Shown: positions 16,583-25,427, counted from the first letter of the stretch. The stretch: 64,000 nucleotides of DNA from UBA7803 sp040219935 (GCA_040219935.1 JAVJUA010000074.1:1-64000), one strand, 5' to 3'. Notes: a model not told the origin generated them from the letters alone. Translations and numbers: made by a program.

Positions 16583-17590
16583 ATGGCCAACCTGCCGCTC
16601 AGCGTGCTCGACCAGTCGCCCATCCCGAGCGGGGCCACCGCCGCCCAGGCGCTGGCGGATTCCACTCGCCTCGCCCAGATCACCGAAGCGCTGGGCTACC
16701 GGCGCTACTGGGTGGCCGAGCACCATGGCTCCGAGAGCTTCGCCGGCTGCGCGCCGGAGATCCTGATCGCCCACATCGCGGCCGCCACGCAACGCATCCG
16801 GGTCGGCTCCGGCGGCGTGATGCTGATGCACTACAGCCCCTACAAGGTGGCCGAGACCTTCAAGCTGCTGCAGACGCTGCATCCCGGCCGCATCGATCTG
16901 GCCATCGGCCGCGCTCCGGGCAGTGATGGGCTGACCGCCGCCGCCCTAGCCTACGGCAATCAGCTTGGCGTCGAGTACTTTCCGGCCAAGGTGGCCGATC
17001 TGCGCGCCTTTCTGCATGGCCAGCCGCCCATGACCGAAGCCCTGACGCGGGTCAAAGCCACGCCACGCGTGGAGCGCCCGCCGGACCTGTGGATGCTCGG
17101 GTCTTCCGAGGAAGGCGGCCGCATCGCCGCCCACTTCGGGCTGCCCTTCGCCTATGCCCACTTCATCAACCCCGACCACGTCGAGCGCGCCTGCCAGGTC
17201 TATCGGGACAACTTCCGGCCGACGCCCGAGCAGCCGGCGCCCCACGTCATGCTGGGCGTGTTCGTGCTCTGCGCCGACACGGATGCCGAGGCCGAGGATC
17301 TGGCCGCCTGCCGGGACCTGTGGCGCCTGCGCGTCGAGCGCGGCGAGTTCGGACCGTTTCCGTCAGTGGCCGAAGCGACGGCGCATCCCTACTCTGATGC
17401 GGAACGGGCCCGCATCGCCGAGCGCCGCAAGCACCAGATTCTCGGCACCCGGCATCCGGTGGCGAAGCAGCTGCGCGCGCTGGCCGAGACCGTGGGCGCC
17501 GACGAACTGTCCGTGGTCAGCATCACCCATGAGTTCGAACGGCGGGTGCGCTGCTATGAGCTGCTGGCCGAGGCGTTCGACACCGGCTAA
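16583..17590 (+). CDS. LLM-class flavin-dependent oxidoreductase
   Basis: 335 aa luciferase-like monooxygenase (bacterial luciferase alpha-like, YhbW/MsnO8 group). N-terminal LSVLDQSPIPSGATAAQAL is the usual signature of this group, followed by YWVAEHHGSESFAGCAPEIL and VGSGGVMLMHYSPYKVAETF, RIDLAIGRAPGSDG. It uses FMNH2 or NAD(P)H/FMN for oxygenation or reduction; the substrate is unknown. It begins immediately after the acyl-CoA dehydrogenase stop (no gap), indicating co-transcription, so both flavoproteins may act in one pathway. A tRNA-Leu gene on the minus strand lies 15 bp after its stop. Confidence 0.92.
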   Translation: MANLPLSVLDQSPIPSGATAAQALADSTRLAQITEALGYRRYWVAEHHGSESFAGCAPEILIAHIAAATQRIRVGSGGVMLMHYSPYKVAETFKLLQTLHPGRIDLAIGRAPGSDGLTAAALAYGNQLGVEYFPAKVADLRAFLHGQPPMTEALTRVKATPRVERPPDLWMLGSSEEGGRIAAHFGLPFAYAHFINPDHVERACQVYRDNFRPTPEQPAPHVMLGVFVLCADTDAEAEDLAACRDLWRLRVERGEFGPFPSVAEATAHPYSDAERARIAERRKHQILGTRHPVAKQLRALAETVGADELSVVSITHEFERRVRCYELLAEAFDTG

Positions 17591-17605
17591 GACCACACGC
17601 CGGGC

Positions 17606-17692
17606 TGGTGCCCGGGGCGGGAGTCGAACCCGCATGGCCTTTCAGCCGAGGGATTTTAAGTCCCTTGTGTCTACCAGTTTCACCACCCGGGC
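17606..17692 (-). tRNA. tRNA-Leu (anticodon UAA)
   Basis: 87 nt with encoded CCA. On the minus strand the acceptor GCCCGGG pairs with CCCGGGC; anticodon stem AGGGA/TCCCT with loop CTTAAAA gives UAA. A long variable arm is present as expected for tRNA-Leu; T-arm GCGGGTTCGACTCCCGC is intact. Confidence 0.97.
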
Positions 17693-17802
17693 GGCCGGGC
17701 GAAGATACTGCGCACGCCGGGTGAATGCCACTCGCCGACCCGCAGGCCGCACGGGTTAGAATTCCGCCCCGTTGCCATGCAGAACCTCAGACGGAATGAC
17801 TC

Positions 17803-18606
17803 ATGCATTACAAAGCCCTCGCCATCGACCTCGACGGCACGTTGCTGGTCGGCGAGCACGTGCCGGAAGACAACGTCCGCGCGCTGCGCGCCGCACGTGA
17901 CGCCGGGCTCAAGATCATCATCGCCACGGCCCGCTGGAAGCAGATGGCGCAGCGGGTGGAAGCCACCGTCGGCATCGAGGGGCCGATGATCGCCTGCTCC
18001 GGCGCCCAGGTGTACTGCCCGGACCTGGCACAGGACATATTCGACGAGCGGCTGCCGGCTGACTTCACCGAAGACCTCTATGCCATCTGCGACGCGGAGC
18101 GCTGCGTGGCCACCATCACCGTAGACGAGCACGTGCTGCTCAAGCTGGACGGCCAGCCCGACCCGGCGGCCATGCCCAAGGAGATGCGCTGGGTTCCCCG
18201 CCTGCAGGGTGCCGACGCCGCCCTGCCGCGCGTCGCCAACATCCAGGGCTCCGGCGTCTACGCGCGCATCCGCGACGAGCTGAAGCCGCGCTATGCCGAT
18301 CGGGTGCACTTCTTCGACAGCATCGGGCCGTCCGGCAAGGTCATCTATACCCTCACCTCAGCCCGGGCCAGCAAGGGCAAGGCGCTGATCCGGGCCTGCG
18401 AGCATCTGGGTATTGCCCCCAGCGACGTGGTCACCTTCGGCGACGCCGAGAACGACGTCGAGATGTTCCGCATCTCGGGTGCCAGCGTGGCCATGGGTCA
18501 GGCGGACGATCGCACCAAGGCGGCAGCCACCGCCGTTACCGCGCGCAACGACGAAGCCGGGGTGGCCCGCGCCATCGAGCGCCTGCTCGCCACCGGCCAA
18601 CCCTGA
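17803..18606 (+). CDS. Cof-type HAD-superfamily hydrolase
   Basis: 267 aa. HAD motif I AIDLDGTLL (Asp 9 nucleophile, Asp 11 acid), motif II IIATARW, a C2-type cap (residues ~85-190) and motif IV TFGDAENDVEMF, which binds Mg. Cof-type IIB members dephosphorylate sugar phosphates, flavin or pyridoxal phosphates; substrate not predictable. A conserved Lys lies in the SARASKGKAL region. Stands just before a lipase-like hydrolase (9 bp gap), so likely co-transcribed. Confidence 0.93.
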   Translation: MHYKALAIDLDGTLLVGEHVPEDNVRALRAARDAGLKIIIATARWKQMAQRVEATVGIEGPMIACSGAQVYCPDLAQDIFDERLPADFTEDLYAICDAERCVATITVDEHVLLKLDGQPDPAAMPKEMRWVPRLQGADAALPRVANIQGSGVYARIRDELKPRYADRVHFFDSIGPSGKVIYTLTSARASKGKALIRACEHLGIAPSDVVTFGDAENDVEMFRISGASVAMGQADDRTKAAATAVTARNDEAGVARAIERLLATGQP

Positions 18607-18615
18607 GGTAGCGCC

Positions 18616-19575
18616 ATGGAGACCCTGACCCGAAACGCCCCGGACGGCACCCGGCTGCACATCTACCGGTGGCTGCCCGAGGGCGCGCCGGTGGCCAGCA
18701 TGCAGATCGCCCACGGCATGGGCGAGCACGCCGCACGCTACGATGCGACGGCACGAGCGCTCACCGCGGCCGGCTACGCCGTTTACGCCAAAGACCACCG
18801 CGGCCACGGTCGCGCGGCGGACCCGGCGCGCCTCGGCTACATGGGTCCCGACGGCTGGAACGGCACCATCCGCGACGCCGCCGCTCTGTCAGAGATCGTT
18901 CGCGCCGAGCACGCCGGCGTGCCCCACGTGCTGCTCGGGCACAGCATGGGGGCGATGCTGGCGCAGCAGTTCGTCTATCGCCATGGTGCGCTGATCGACG
19001 CTCTGGCGCTGTCCGGCTCTCCAGGCGTGGCGGGCCGCGTGCAGTCGTGGCTGTCCTCCGGGCTGGCCCGGCTGGAACGCTGGCGGCACGGCGCCGACCA
19101 GGACAGCCCGCTCATGCAGTCGCTGCTGTTCGGCAAGTCCAACGCCGCATTCGATGCGCCTGGGGCGACCGGGTACGAATGGCTGTCCCGTGATGGTGCC
19201 CAGGTGCAGGCCTACGTGGACGACGCCCGCTGCGGCTTCGTGCTGCGCAATGGCAGCCTGTGCGAGCTGTTCGCCGGCGCCCGCGAGGCGCGGCGCCGCG
19301 ACAACGCGCTGCAGATCCGCAGAGCGCTGCCCATCTACATCTTCTCCGGCAGCGACGACCCCGTGCACCGCGGTGAGCGCAACCTCGCCCGGCTGCGCAA
19401 GCTGTACGAGGGCCACGTGCTGCGGGTCGACTACCGGATCTATCCGGGCGGCCGGCACGAGATGTTGAACGAGACCAATCGCGACGAGGTGGTTCAGGAC
19501 CTGCTGGGCTGGCTGGCCGGCGCGCTTCCCGTGCCGAAGTCGACCCTCGAGTCGGCCGCGCGGTCGCCGAATTGA
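18616..19575 (+). CDS. Alpha/beta hydrolase, monoacylglycerol lipase-like
   Basis: 319 aa, Hydrolase_4 (serine aminopeptidase S33-like) family. Nucleophile elbow LLGHSMGAMLAQQF, acid Asp in FSGSDDPVHRG, His in YPGGRHEMLNE. Early motif IAHGMGEHAARYD and DHRGHGRAADPA are characteristic of monoglyceride lipase/lysophospholipase. Probably hydrolyses acylglycerols or lysophospholipids in the cytoplasm. The last 82 bp overlap, on the opposite strand, the end of an acyltransferase gene. Confidence 0.9.
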   Translation: METLTRNAPDGTRLHIYRWLPEGAPVASMQIAHGMGEHAARYDATARALTAAGYAVYAKDHRGHGRAADPARLGYMGPDGWNGTIRDAAALSEIVRAEHAGVPHVLLGHSMGAMLAQQFVYRHGALIDALALSGSPGVAGRVQSWLSSGLARLERWRHGADQDSPLMQSLLFGKSNAAFDAPGATGYEWLSRDGAQVQAYVDDARCGFVLRNGSLCELFAGAREARRRDNALQIRRALPIYIFSGSDDPVHRGERNLARLRKLYEGHVLRVDYRIYPGGRHEMLNETNRDEVVQDLLGWLAGALPVPKSTLESAARSPN

Positions 19576-20540
19576 GCCACCCGCTGGTGCACGGCGTTCA
19601 TGGCATCGTAGATCTGCCGCGTGGCCTCCGGCACCGCCGTTCCGGAGGCGAAGTGGATGGGGTCGAGCACGTGGGCGCCGGCCGGTCCCGGCGTCAGCTC
19701 GCGTGAGCCCTTGGGCCGCAGCGCCGCCAGGCCGGTCAGGAACACCGGCACCACCGGCACATTCTTCTCCAACGCCAGAATGGACACGCCATGGCGGAAC
19801 TTGGCCATGCTGCGGCTGGTCGAGCGCGTGCCCTCCGGAAAGATGATCAGGTTGCAGCCCTGGTCGAGCAGCCAGCGCGGATAGTCCAGGGCCCGGGAAC
19901 CGCCGCCCCGCTGAATCGGAAACGTGCCCATGGCCAGCGACTGGTACCAGGGCTGCATGACCAGCTCCTTGCGGCCCTTGACGAACCAGCGGTCGGCCGC
20001 GGCGCCGGAGTAGATGTTCCAGCGGATGCGCTGCGGCAGCGACGCGTGCAGCACCAGCGCGTCCATGTGGCTGGTGTGGTTGGCGACGACGATGCACGGG
20101 CCTTTCAGACCGCGCAGCTTGTCGCGCCCGGTCACCGTCAGCGGCTTGCAGTAGCGATGCACCCAGCGGCCGTAGGCGTGCCAGCGAAACCCCAGCCGGG
20201 CCAGCTTGGCCCACCAGCGGATCTGCCAGGGATGCGGCCCCACCGTGCCCGACTGGGTGCTGATCAGGCGCGAGAAGAGGTCGTAATCGATGGCGGGCAG
20301 AATCTCGGTGTCGGCGGTGGTGCTCACCTCCTGGGCGAGCGAGGCACGGTACGCGCGGAAGTTGTCGGGCGCCTCGAAGACGGTGCACTGATCCCACTCG
20401 CCCAGCAGCCGGTAGCTTTCCAGCACCTTGGCCTCCCAGCGCGCCAGGGCGTGGTTCACCTCCTGCAGCACGCCCGGATCTTCCTTCACGGCGCGCATGC
20501 CGCCGCTGTGGTAGCGCATCAGCATCACGTAAACAGGCAT
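19494..20540 (-). CDS. GYD-like domain fused to PlsC-type 1-acylglycerol-3-phosphate acyltransferase
   Basis: 348 aa. The N-terminal ~90 residues (VYVMLMRYHSGGMRAVKED, then YRLLGEWDQCTVFEAPDNF) resemble the small GYD protein encoded next to it. After a linker, a PlsC/LPLAT domain (~130-315) has motif I ANHTSHMDALVL (NHxxxxD catalytic), VKGRKELVMQPWYQSL and the phosphate-binding motif IIFPEGTRS. Known family reaction: acyl transfer from acyl-CoA/ACP to a glycerolipid. The GYD-acyltransferase fusion is unusual; the GYD part may regulate or scaffold. Convergent overlap of 82 bp with the lipase-like gene suggests lipid-metabolism pairing but is not proof. Confidence 0.88.
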   Translation of the reverse strand: MPVYVMLMRYHSGGMRAVKEDPGVLQEVNHALARWEAKVLESYRLLGEWDQCTVFEAPDNFRAYRASLAQEVSTTADTEILPAIDYDLFSRLISTQSGTVGPHPWQIRWWAKLARLGFRWHAYGRWVHRYCKPLTVTGRDKLRGLKGPCIVVANHTSHMDALVLHASLPQRIRWNIYSGAAADRWFVKGRKELVMQPWYQSLAMGTFPIQRGGGSRALDYPRWLLDQGCNLIIFPEGTRSTSRSMAKFRHGVSILALEKNVPVVPVFLTGLAALRPKGSRELTPGPAGAHVLDPIHFASGTAVPEATRQIYDAMNAVHQRVAQFGDRAADSRVDFGTGSAPASQPSRS

Positions 20541-20556
20541 GACCGGGCTTCCTGCG

Positions 20557-20862
20557 TCAGCCGCCGCCGGGCGACTTGCCCTGCAGCATCTCGATGAAGG
20601 CGCCGATCTCCATGCCCGGCAGGGTGGTCACCTTGATGGTGCCGCGCGACCCCAGCTCCATGGCTATGCGCGACATGACCTCGTTGGTCGGCGCCTCGAT
20701 GATGTTGACGAAGTCGTAGCCGCCGAGCAGCGCGTACTGGGACATGACGCGCGCGCCCATGGCTTCGACTTCCTTGTTGACCTCCTTCAGACGCTCCGGT
20801 CTTTCCTTGAGGGTCTTGCGCCCCTCATCGGTGAGCGTGCTCAGCATGATGTACGTGGCCAT
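20557..20862 (-). CDS. GYD domain protein
   Basis: 101 aa. Start at MATYIMLSTLTDEG (the longer frame upstream is not supported). The defining GYD stretch is YALLGGYDFVNIIEAPTNEV; the rest is a ferredoxin-like beta-alpha-beta unit with TIKVTTLPGMEIGAFIEM at the end. The family's function is unknown; it is a dimeric-alpha/beta-barrel-like protein. It precedes, by 16 bp, a gene encoding a protein with a related N-terminal domain, so the pair probably arose by duplication and fusion and is co-transcribed. Confidence 0.9.
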   Translation of the reverse strand: MATYIMLSTLTDEGRKTLKERPERLKEVNKEVEAMGARVMSQYALLGGYDFVNIIEAPTNEVMSRIAMELGSRGTIKVTTLPGMEIGAFIEMLQGKSPGGG

Positions 20863-20972
20863 CGTCTCCCCCTCGACCAGATGCACTGAGTCTACGCGAA
20901 AGCCACGGGGCTACCAGCGTTGTCGACGCCGGAGGGCGGGTTTAGGATGTGGGATCAGGTAGAGGGGTCGGC

Positions 20973-21998
20973 ATGCGCGCAGCCGTTTTCGGCGACACGG
21001 GGCAGATCGGGGTGGTGCAGAAGAGCCCACCGGAGCCCAAACCCGGCTGGGTGCGGCTGGCCGTCACCGCCAGCGGCATCTGCGGCAGCGACCTCAACCT
21101 GCTCTATGCCCACGGCAACGCGTCGGTCGGCGTGCAACCGGGCCACGAGGTGGCCGGCATCGTCGACGCCCTGGGTGACGGCCTCGATGGCGCCAGCGGG
21201 CCGACCCTCGGCTCCCCGGTAGCACTCGAGCCCCTGATCGGCTGCGGCCACTGCAACGCCTGCCGCCGCGGACGCCACAACCTGTGTCCGTCCGTGCGCT
21301 TGTGCGGCTTCACCCGGCCGGGCGGCATGGCCGAGTACCTGGTGGTTCCCGCCGATGCGGTGCATGCCGTGCCGGACTCCCTGCCCGCCCACATCGCCGC
21401 GCTCTCGGAGCCCATGGCCGTGTGCGTGCGCGGCGTGCGCCTGGCGCGACTGAGCCCCGGCGACCGCGTCGCCATTCTCGGCGCCGGCAGCATCGGCCTG
21501 CTGGCGATCGTGGCCGCCCGCAGCGCCGGCGCCAGCGAGGTGCTGATCACGGCGCGTCACCCGCACCAGCAGGCGCTGGCGCGGTCGCTGGGCGCGGACG
21601 CCGTGTTCGCCGACACCAGGGAGCTGCTCGACGCCGTGGGCGACCAGCATGTCGACGTGACCATCGAGACCGTGGGCGGCCACGCCACGACGCTGGCCGA
21701 CACCATCGCGGTCACCCGCAGCGGCGGGCGCGTGGTAGTGCTCGGCGTCTTCGAAGGCATGGCGCAGATCCCCGGCTTCGAGTTCTTCCGCAAGGAGCTG
21801 TCACTGCTGGCATCCAACTGTTACGGTCGCGAGTGCGCCCATGGCGATTTCGCTGCCGCCGCCGACCTGGTGGGCCGCGAGCGCGATCGGCTGGCGCCGC
21901 TGGTCACCCACAGGTTCAAACTCGACCAGATAGCCGAGGCCTTCGCCACGGCCGCTGACAAGACAACCCTTTCGATCAAGGTACAGGTGCAACCATGA
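20973..21998 (+). CDS. Zinc-dependent medium-chain alcohol dehydrogenase
   Basis: 341 aa; ATG at MRAAVFGDTG. Catalytic zinc region GHEVAGIV, structural zinc cluster CGHCNACRRGRHNLC (four Cys, complete), Rossmann motif AILGAGSIGLLAIVAARSAGA. The substrate is probably a secondary alcohol or polyol (sorbitol/threonine dehydrogenase-like), but unknown. The stop overlaps the next ATG (ATGA), coupling it to a universal stress protein. Confidence 0.92.
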   Translation: MRAAVFGDTGQIGVVQKSPPEPKPGWVRLAVTASGICGSDLNLLYAHGNASVGVQPGHEVAGIVDALGDGLDGASGPTLGSPVALEPLIGCGHCNACRRGRHNLCPSVRLCGFTRPGGMAEYLVVPADAVHAVPDSLPAHIAALSEPMAVCVRGVRLARLSPGDRVAILGAGSIGLLAIVAARSAGASEVLITARHPHQQALARSLGADAVFADTRELLDAVGDQHVDVTIETVGGHATTLADTIAVTRSGGRVVVLGVFEGMAQIPGFEFFRKELSLLASNCYGRECAHGDFAAAADLVGRERDRLAPLVTHRFKLDQIAEAFATAADKTTLSIKVQVQP

Positions 21999-22888
21999 AG
22001 ACTTTCAAGAAGGTACTGGTGGCGGTCGATCTCGAAGAGCAGTCCGCCAACTACGTGATCGAAAGCGCCAAGCAGCTCGTGTCGGGCACGCCGCTCACCG
22101 TGGTCCACGTGCTGGAAAGAAGTCAGTACTTCAACGTCGGCGACCCGAGCTTCGCGGTGATGGACGACCTCTACGGCAAAGCAACCAAGGAGGTGGAGGG
22201 CTATCTCAGCAGGCTGTGCGAGCAACATCGCATCGACGACCACGTGCTGCTGGAAGGCCACGCCGCGACCATGATTCAGGAGTACGCCGACGAGCACGAT
22301 CATGACCTGGTGGTGCTGGGCACACACGGCCGCCACGGCATACGCCGGCTGCTGGGCTCCACGGCCAACTCGGTGCTGCACGGCACCGAGCGCAACGTGC
22401 TGGCGGTGCGGGTGCCCGGCAAGAACGTGGAGGTGCGCACGCCCAAAGACAAATACCGGCGCATCCTGGCGGCGGTGGATCTGTCCGACGAATCCGGTCA
22501 GGTGCTCGACATCGCCCAGATTCTCGGCGATCAGGAGCAGGCCGAGCTGCACGTCGTGCACGTCATCAAGCCGTTCCAGCACGCCTACGCCGGCATCAAC
22601 CCCGCCACCCTGTCGGACGTGGGCATTCAATTCGAGCGGGAGGCGGCCGAGCAGGCCCGGGCGGAACTCAAGGCCATCGCCGCCAGCCGCGGGCTGCCGA
22701 AGGATGCCGTGTCGGTCCGCAACGGCGCGCCGCACCTGGAGATCCAGGCGCTCACCGAGGAGCTCGACTGCGACATGCTGGTGGTCGGCACCCACGGCAA
22801 GCACGGCGTTCAGCTGCTGCTGGGCTCCGTGGCCAACGCCGTGATTCATGGCATCACCTGCGACGTGCTGGCCGTCAGAATCCGCTGA
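21995..22888 (+). CDS. Tandem-domain universal stress protein
   Basis: 297 aa with two UspA domains (~1-145 and ~150-297). Each has the ATP-binding pattern: domain 1 LVVLGTHGRHGIRRLLGSTA, domain 2 LVVGTHGKHGVQLLLGSVA (G-x2-G-x9-G-S/T type). UspE/UspF-like; in other bacteria these are induced under growth arrest and stress. Starts inside the end of the alcohol dehydrogenase (ATGA overlap). Mutual spacing suggests translational coupling. Confidence 0.93.
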   Translation: MKTFKKVLVAVDLEEQSANYVIESAKQLVSGTPLTVVHVLERSQYFNVGDPSFAVMDDLYGKATKEVEGYLSRLCEQHRIDDHVLLEGHAATMIQEYADEHDHDLVVLGTHGRHGIRRLLGSTANSVLHGTERNVLAVRVPGKNVEVRTPKDKYRRILAAVDLSDESGQVLDIAQILGDQEQAELHVVHVIKPFQHAYAGINPATLSDVGIQFEREAAEQARAELKAIAASRGLPKDAVSVRNGAPHLEIQALTEELDCDMLVVGTHGKHGVQLLLGSVANAVIHGITCDVLAVRIR

Positions 22889-22890
22889 GG

Positions 22891-24573
22891 TCAGGCGTCG
22901 ACGACGTAGCGCCCCGGCGCCGGATACAGCGGCGGATACTCGGCGCTGCCGAGGGTGACCGGTGCCGGCATGGTGTCCCGATAGCGGCTGCGCAGCCAGT
23001 CGATCCAATGAAACGTCCACGGGCCCGCATGGGTCTCGGCGTCAGCCAGCCCCGCTTCGGGGTCTTCGGGCGACGACCGGAACACCTGATGCTGCAGGTG
23101 CCGGTTGTCGAGCCGGCCGCTGATGGTCTGGGTGTGGTTCTGGTTGGTGAGCACGAACGTCACCGGGCCGCCGAATAGCTGCGTGCTGCGATAGCAGGCC
23201 TTCCAGGGGGTGATGTGGTCCGTCGAGCCGGCCATCAGGTACACCGGATAGTCGATGGCGGACAGGTCCACCCGGCAGCCGAGCGCGGTGAGCTCGCCAC
23301 GCGCCAGGCGATTGGCCTGCGACAGGTCCAGCAGATCGCACTGGAACTCGGCCGGCACCCGGTTGTAGTCCTGCGACCAGAACAGCAGCGGATGTTTGAG
23401 CGGCGCCTTGCCGAGCAGATAGTTCGCCCGCAGAAAGCTCATGATGTTCTCTTCGACCCGTAGCAGCGCGAACATCTCGAACACGTTGCGCTCGGTGAAC
23501 ACGCCCCGCGCCCGCACCAGCGCCTTCTGAGCCGCCACCGAGCGCTCGCTGACGAACAGCCCGAAGTCGCTGTCGTCCGGACGGTTGTCGAGCACGTTCA
23601 CGAACAGCGACAGCGCGTCGATCCAGTCGACCCGGCGTGCCCGCAGCACGCCGGCTGCGACGCTGGCGACGATGCCGCCGGCGCAGACGCCGATCAGATG
23701 CACCTTCGGCTGAGCGGTGACCGCCCGCATCACCTCGATGGCGTCGAGGATGCCGCCGGCATAGGTCTCGATGTTCCAATGCCGCTCGGCTTCCGTGGGG
23801 TTCTTCCAGCTCATGGCGAACACGGGTATGCCAGCATCCAGCAGCCGCTGAAACAGGCTGCGATCGGGGGTGAGATCGCCAAGATAGAAGCGGTTCACCT
23901 GGCTGAAGACGTACAGCAGCGGAATCGGCGCCACCGACGGCGTCTTCGGCTGGTAATGAATCAGCTCGAACAGCGGCGTGCGGTAGATGACGCTGCCGGC
24001 GCTGGCCGCGACATCGCGGCCCACCCGGAATGCGTGCCGATCGGCGACGGCCGGATAGCCGTGGTTGTGCCGGACGTCGTCGATGAAGTTGCCGATGCCG
24101 CGCAGCAGGCTGGCGCCGCGGGTCTCGATCAGGGTGCGAATTGCCTCGGGATTGGATGGCAGGGCGTTGGCCGGCGCCAGCACGTCCTTGGCCGCGTTCA
24201 GCACGAACCGGGCTCGTTCGCGCTGGATCCCGGTCAACCCGGACGAATCGAGCCAGGTATCCAGTGATCGGCCCCACGCCAGGTAGCCCTGGGCCAGGCG
24301 CCTGAACAACGGATGCTCCCGCCACGCGGGGTCGGCGAAGCGGGGATCCCGCTCGTCGACGACGATGTCGCTGCTGCCGGTGAGCACCGCGCCGAGATCG
24401 GCCAGCAGCGACCGGGTCGAACGCAGGGCCGCCGCCGGTTGCGCGCCCACCTCCTCGAGGATCTGCCCCCAGGTGTCGAGCATGGCGCGCAGGTCGACCC
24501 CGAAGGCGGACGCCGCAGCCATGCCCTCCACGCGCTCGGCAATACCGTCTACCGCACTCCCCTGCTCGCTCAC
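22891..24573 (-). CDS. phaC: Poly(3-hydroxyalkanoate) synthase, PhaC-like
   Basis: 560 aa (start GTG at 24573, preceded by GGGGGAG; the frame extends 9 codons upstream, overlapping the SDR). PhaC motifs: ERDPRFADPAWREHPLFRRL, LPSNPEA, VGRDVAASAGSVIYRTPLFE, VFAMSWKNPT, the lipase-like box HLIGVCAGGIVAS (G-x-C-x-G nucleophile Cys), Asp in GSTDHITPWKACYRS and His in LTNQNHTQTISG, i.e. a complete Cys-Asp-His triad. Polymerises 3-hydroxyacyl-CoA into storage polyester at the granule surface. The triad region is more divergent (NQNHTQ instead of the usual SGHI), so chain-length specificity cannot be stated. Part of a storage locus with SDR, phasin and PhaR. Confidence 0.88.
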   Translation of the reverse strand: MSEQGSAVDGIAERVEGMAAASAFGVDLRAMLDTWGQILEEVGAQPAAALRSTRSLLADLGAVLTGSSDIVVDERDPRFADPAWREHPLFRRLAQGYLAWGRSLDTWLDSSGLTGIQRERARFVLNAAKDVLAPANALPSNPEAIRTLIETRGASLLRGIGNFIDDVRHNHGYPAVADRHAFRVGRDVAASAGSVIYRTPLFELIHYQPKTPSVAPIPLLYVFSQVNRFYLGDLTPDRSLFQRLLDAGIPVFAMSWKNPTEAERHWNIETYAGGILDAIEVMRAVTAQPKVHLIGVCAGGIVASVAAGVLRARRVDWIDALSLFVNVLDNRPDDSDFGLFVSERSVAAQKALVRARGVFTERNVFEMFALLRVEENIMSFLRANYLLGKAPLKHPLLFWSQDYNRVPAEFQCDLLDLSQANRLARGELTALGCRVDLSAIDYPVYLMAGSTDHITPWKACYRSTQLFGGPVTFVLTNQNHTQTISGRLDNRHLQHQVFRSSPEDPEAGLADAETHAGPWTFHWIDWLRSRYRDTMPAPVTLGSAEYPPLYPAPGRYVVDA

Positions 24574-24577
24574 GCGC

Positions 24578-25360
24578 TCACTCCCCCGGGCGCCAGGCAC
24601 TCCTCGACAGCATCCCAGAAAACATCCGTACCAGCCACCGCGGCTGGTACTGCACCCAGTTCACCATGGCCTGGTTGAGCACGCCGGGCACCCGGATCAC
24701 CTCGCCGGCCATGCATGCGCGGTAGCCGGCCAGGGCCACTTCCCGGGCATCGGCCATGAACGTCTCGGCCACGGCCTGAACCGGCAGCTCGGACACCATG
24801 TCGGTGCGGGTGAGCCCCGGACAGAGCGCGGTCACGGTGACGCCGGTACCGTGCAGGTCTTCCGACAGGCTCTCGCTGAACGACAGCACGAACGCCTTTG
24901 TGGCGCTGTAGAGGCTCAGGCTGGGAACCGGCTGGAACGCCGTGACCGAGGCGACGTTGAGAATGCGCCCGCGGCCACGCTCGATCATGCCGGGCAGCAG
25001 CGCGTGGGTCAGCTCCACCACGGCGCGCATGTTGAGCTGCACCATCCCCCGCACCTGCTCGATGGTCTGGTCCTGAAAGCGACCGGAAGCCGCCATCCCG
25101 GCATTGTTGACCAGCACGTCCACCTCTCTGCCGGCGCGCTCGAGCTCGGCCACCAGACGGGCCGGCCCCTTGGACTTACCGAGGTCGGCAGGCACTACGT
25201 CCACGCGGCACCCCTTGGGCAGGTTGGCGGCCAGTTCGCCGAGCTTGTCCTCGCGCCGGGCGGTCACCACGAGGTCGTGGCCATGGTCGGCGAAGACGCG
25301 GGCCAGCTCGTAGCCGATGCCGGCGCTGGCGCCGGTAATGAGAGCGGTGGGTCGGGTCAT
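24578..25360 (-). CDS. Short-chain dehydrogenase/reductase
   Basis: 260 aa, start at MTRPTALITG. Classical SDR motifs: TGASAGIG (cofactor), NNAGMAAS, catalytic Ser in NVASVTAF, YSATK (Tyr-x3-Lys), and NADP-favouring Arg residues TARREDKL. Followed four bases later by phaC, so an acetoacetyl-CoA reductase-like or other acyl-chain reductase role is attractive, but the sequence does not show PhaB hallmarks and the C-terminus (QYQPRWLVRMFSGMLSRSAWR) is longer and basic. Lies downstream of the phasin terminator. Confidence 0.9.
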   Translation of the reverse strand: MTRPTALITGASAGIGYELARVFADHGHDLVVTARREDKLGELAANLPKGCRVDVVPADLGKSKGPARLVAELERAGREVDVLVNNAGMAASGRFQDQTIEQVRGMVQLNMRAVVELTHALLPGMIERGRGRILNVASVTAFQPVPSLSLYSATKAFVLSFSESLSEDLHGTGVTVTALCPGLTRTDMVSELPVQAVAETFMADAREVALAGYRACMAGEVIRVPGVLNQAMVNWVQYQPRWLVRMFSGMLSRSAWRPGE

Positions 25361-25399
25361 GTCAGGCCTCGCAGGCGATGGAGTCCTCATAATAGAAGA

Positions 25400-25427
25400 G
25401 GCCCGCCATTCTCACGAATGGCGGGCC
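25400..25427 (-). terminator. Rho-independent terminator after the phasin gene
   Basis: Perfect 12-bp inverted repeat GGCCCGCCATTC / GAATGGCGGGCC around a 4-nt loop, followed on the minus strand by TCTTCTATTAT. It lies between the phasin stop and the SDR start. Confidence 0.8.
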
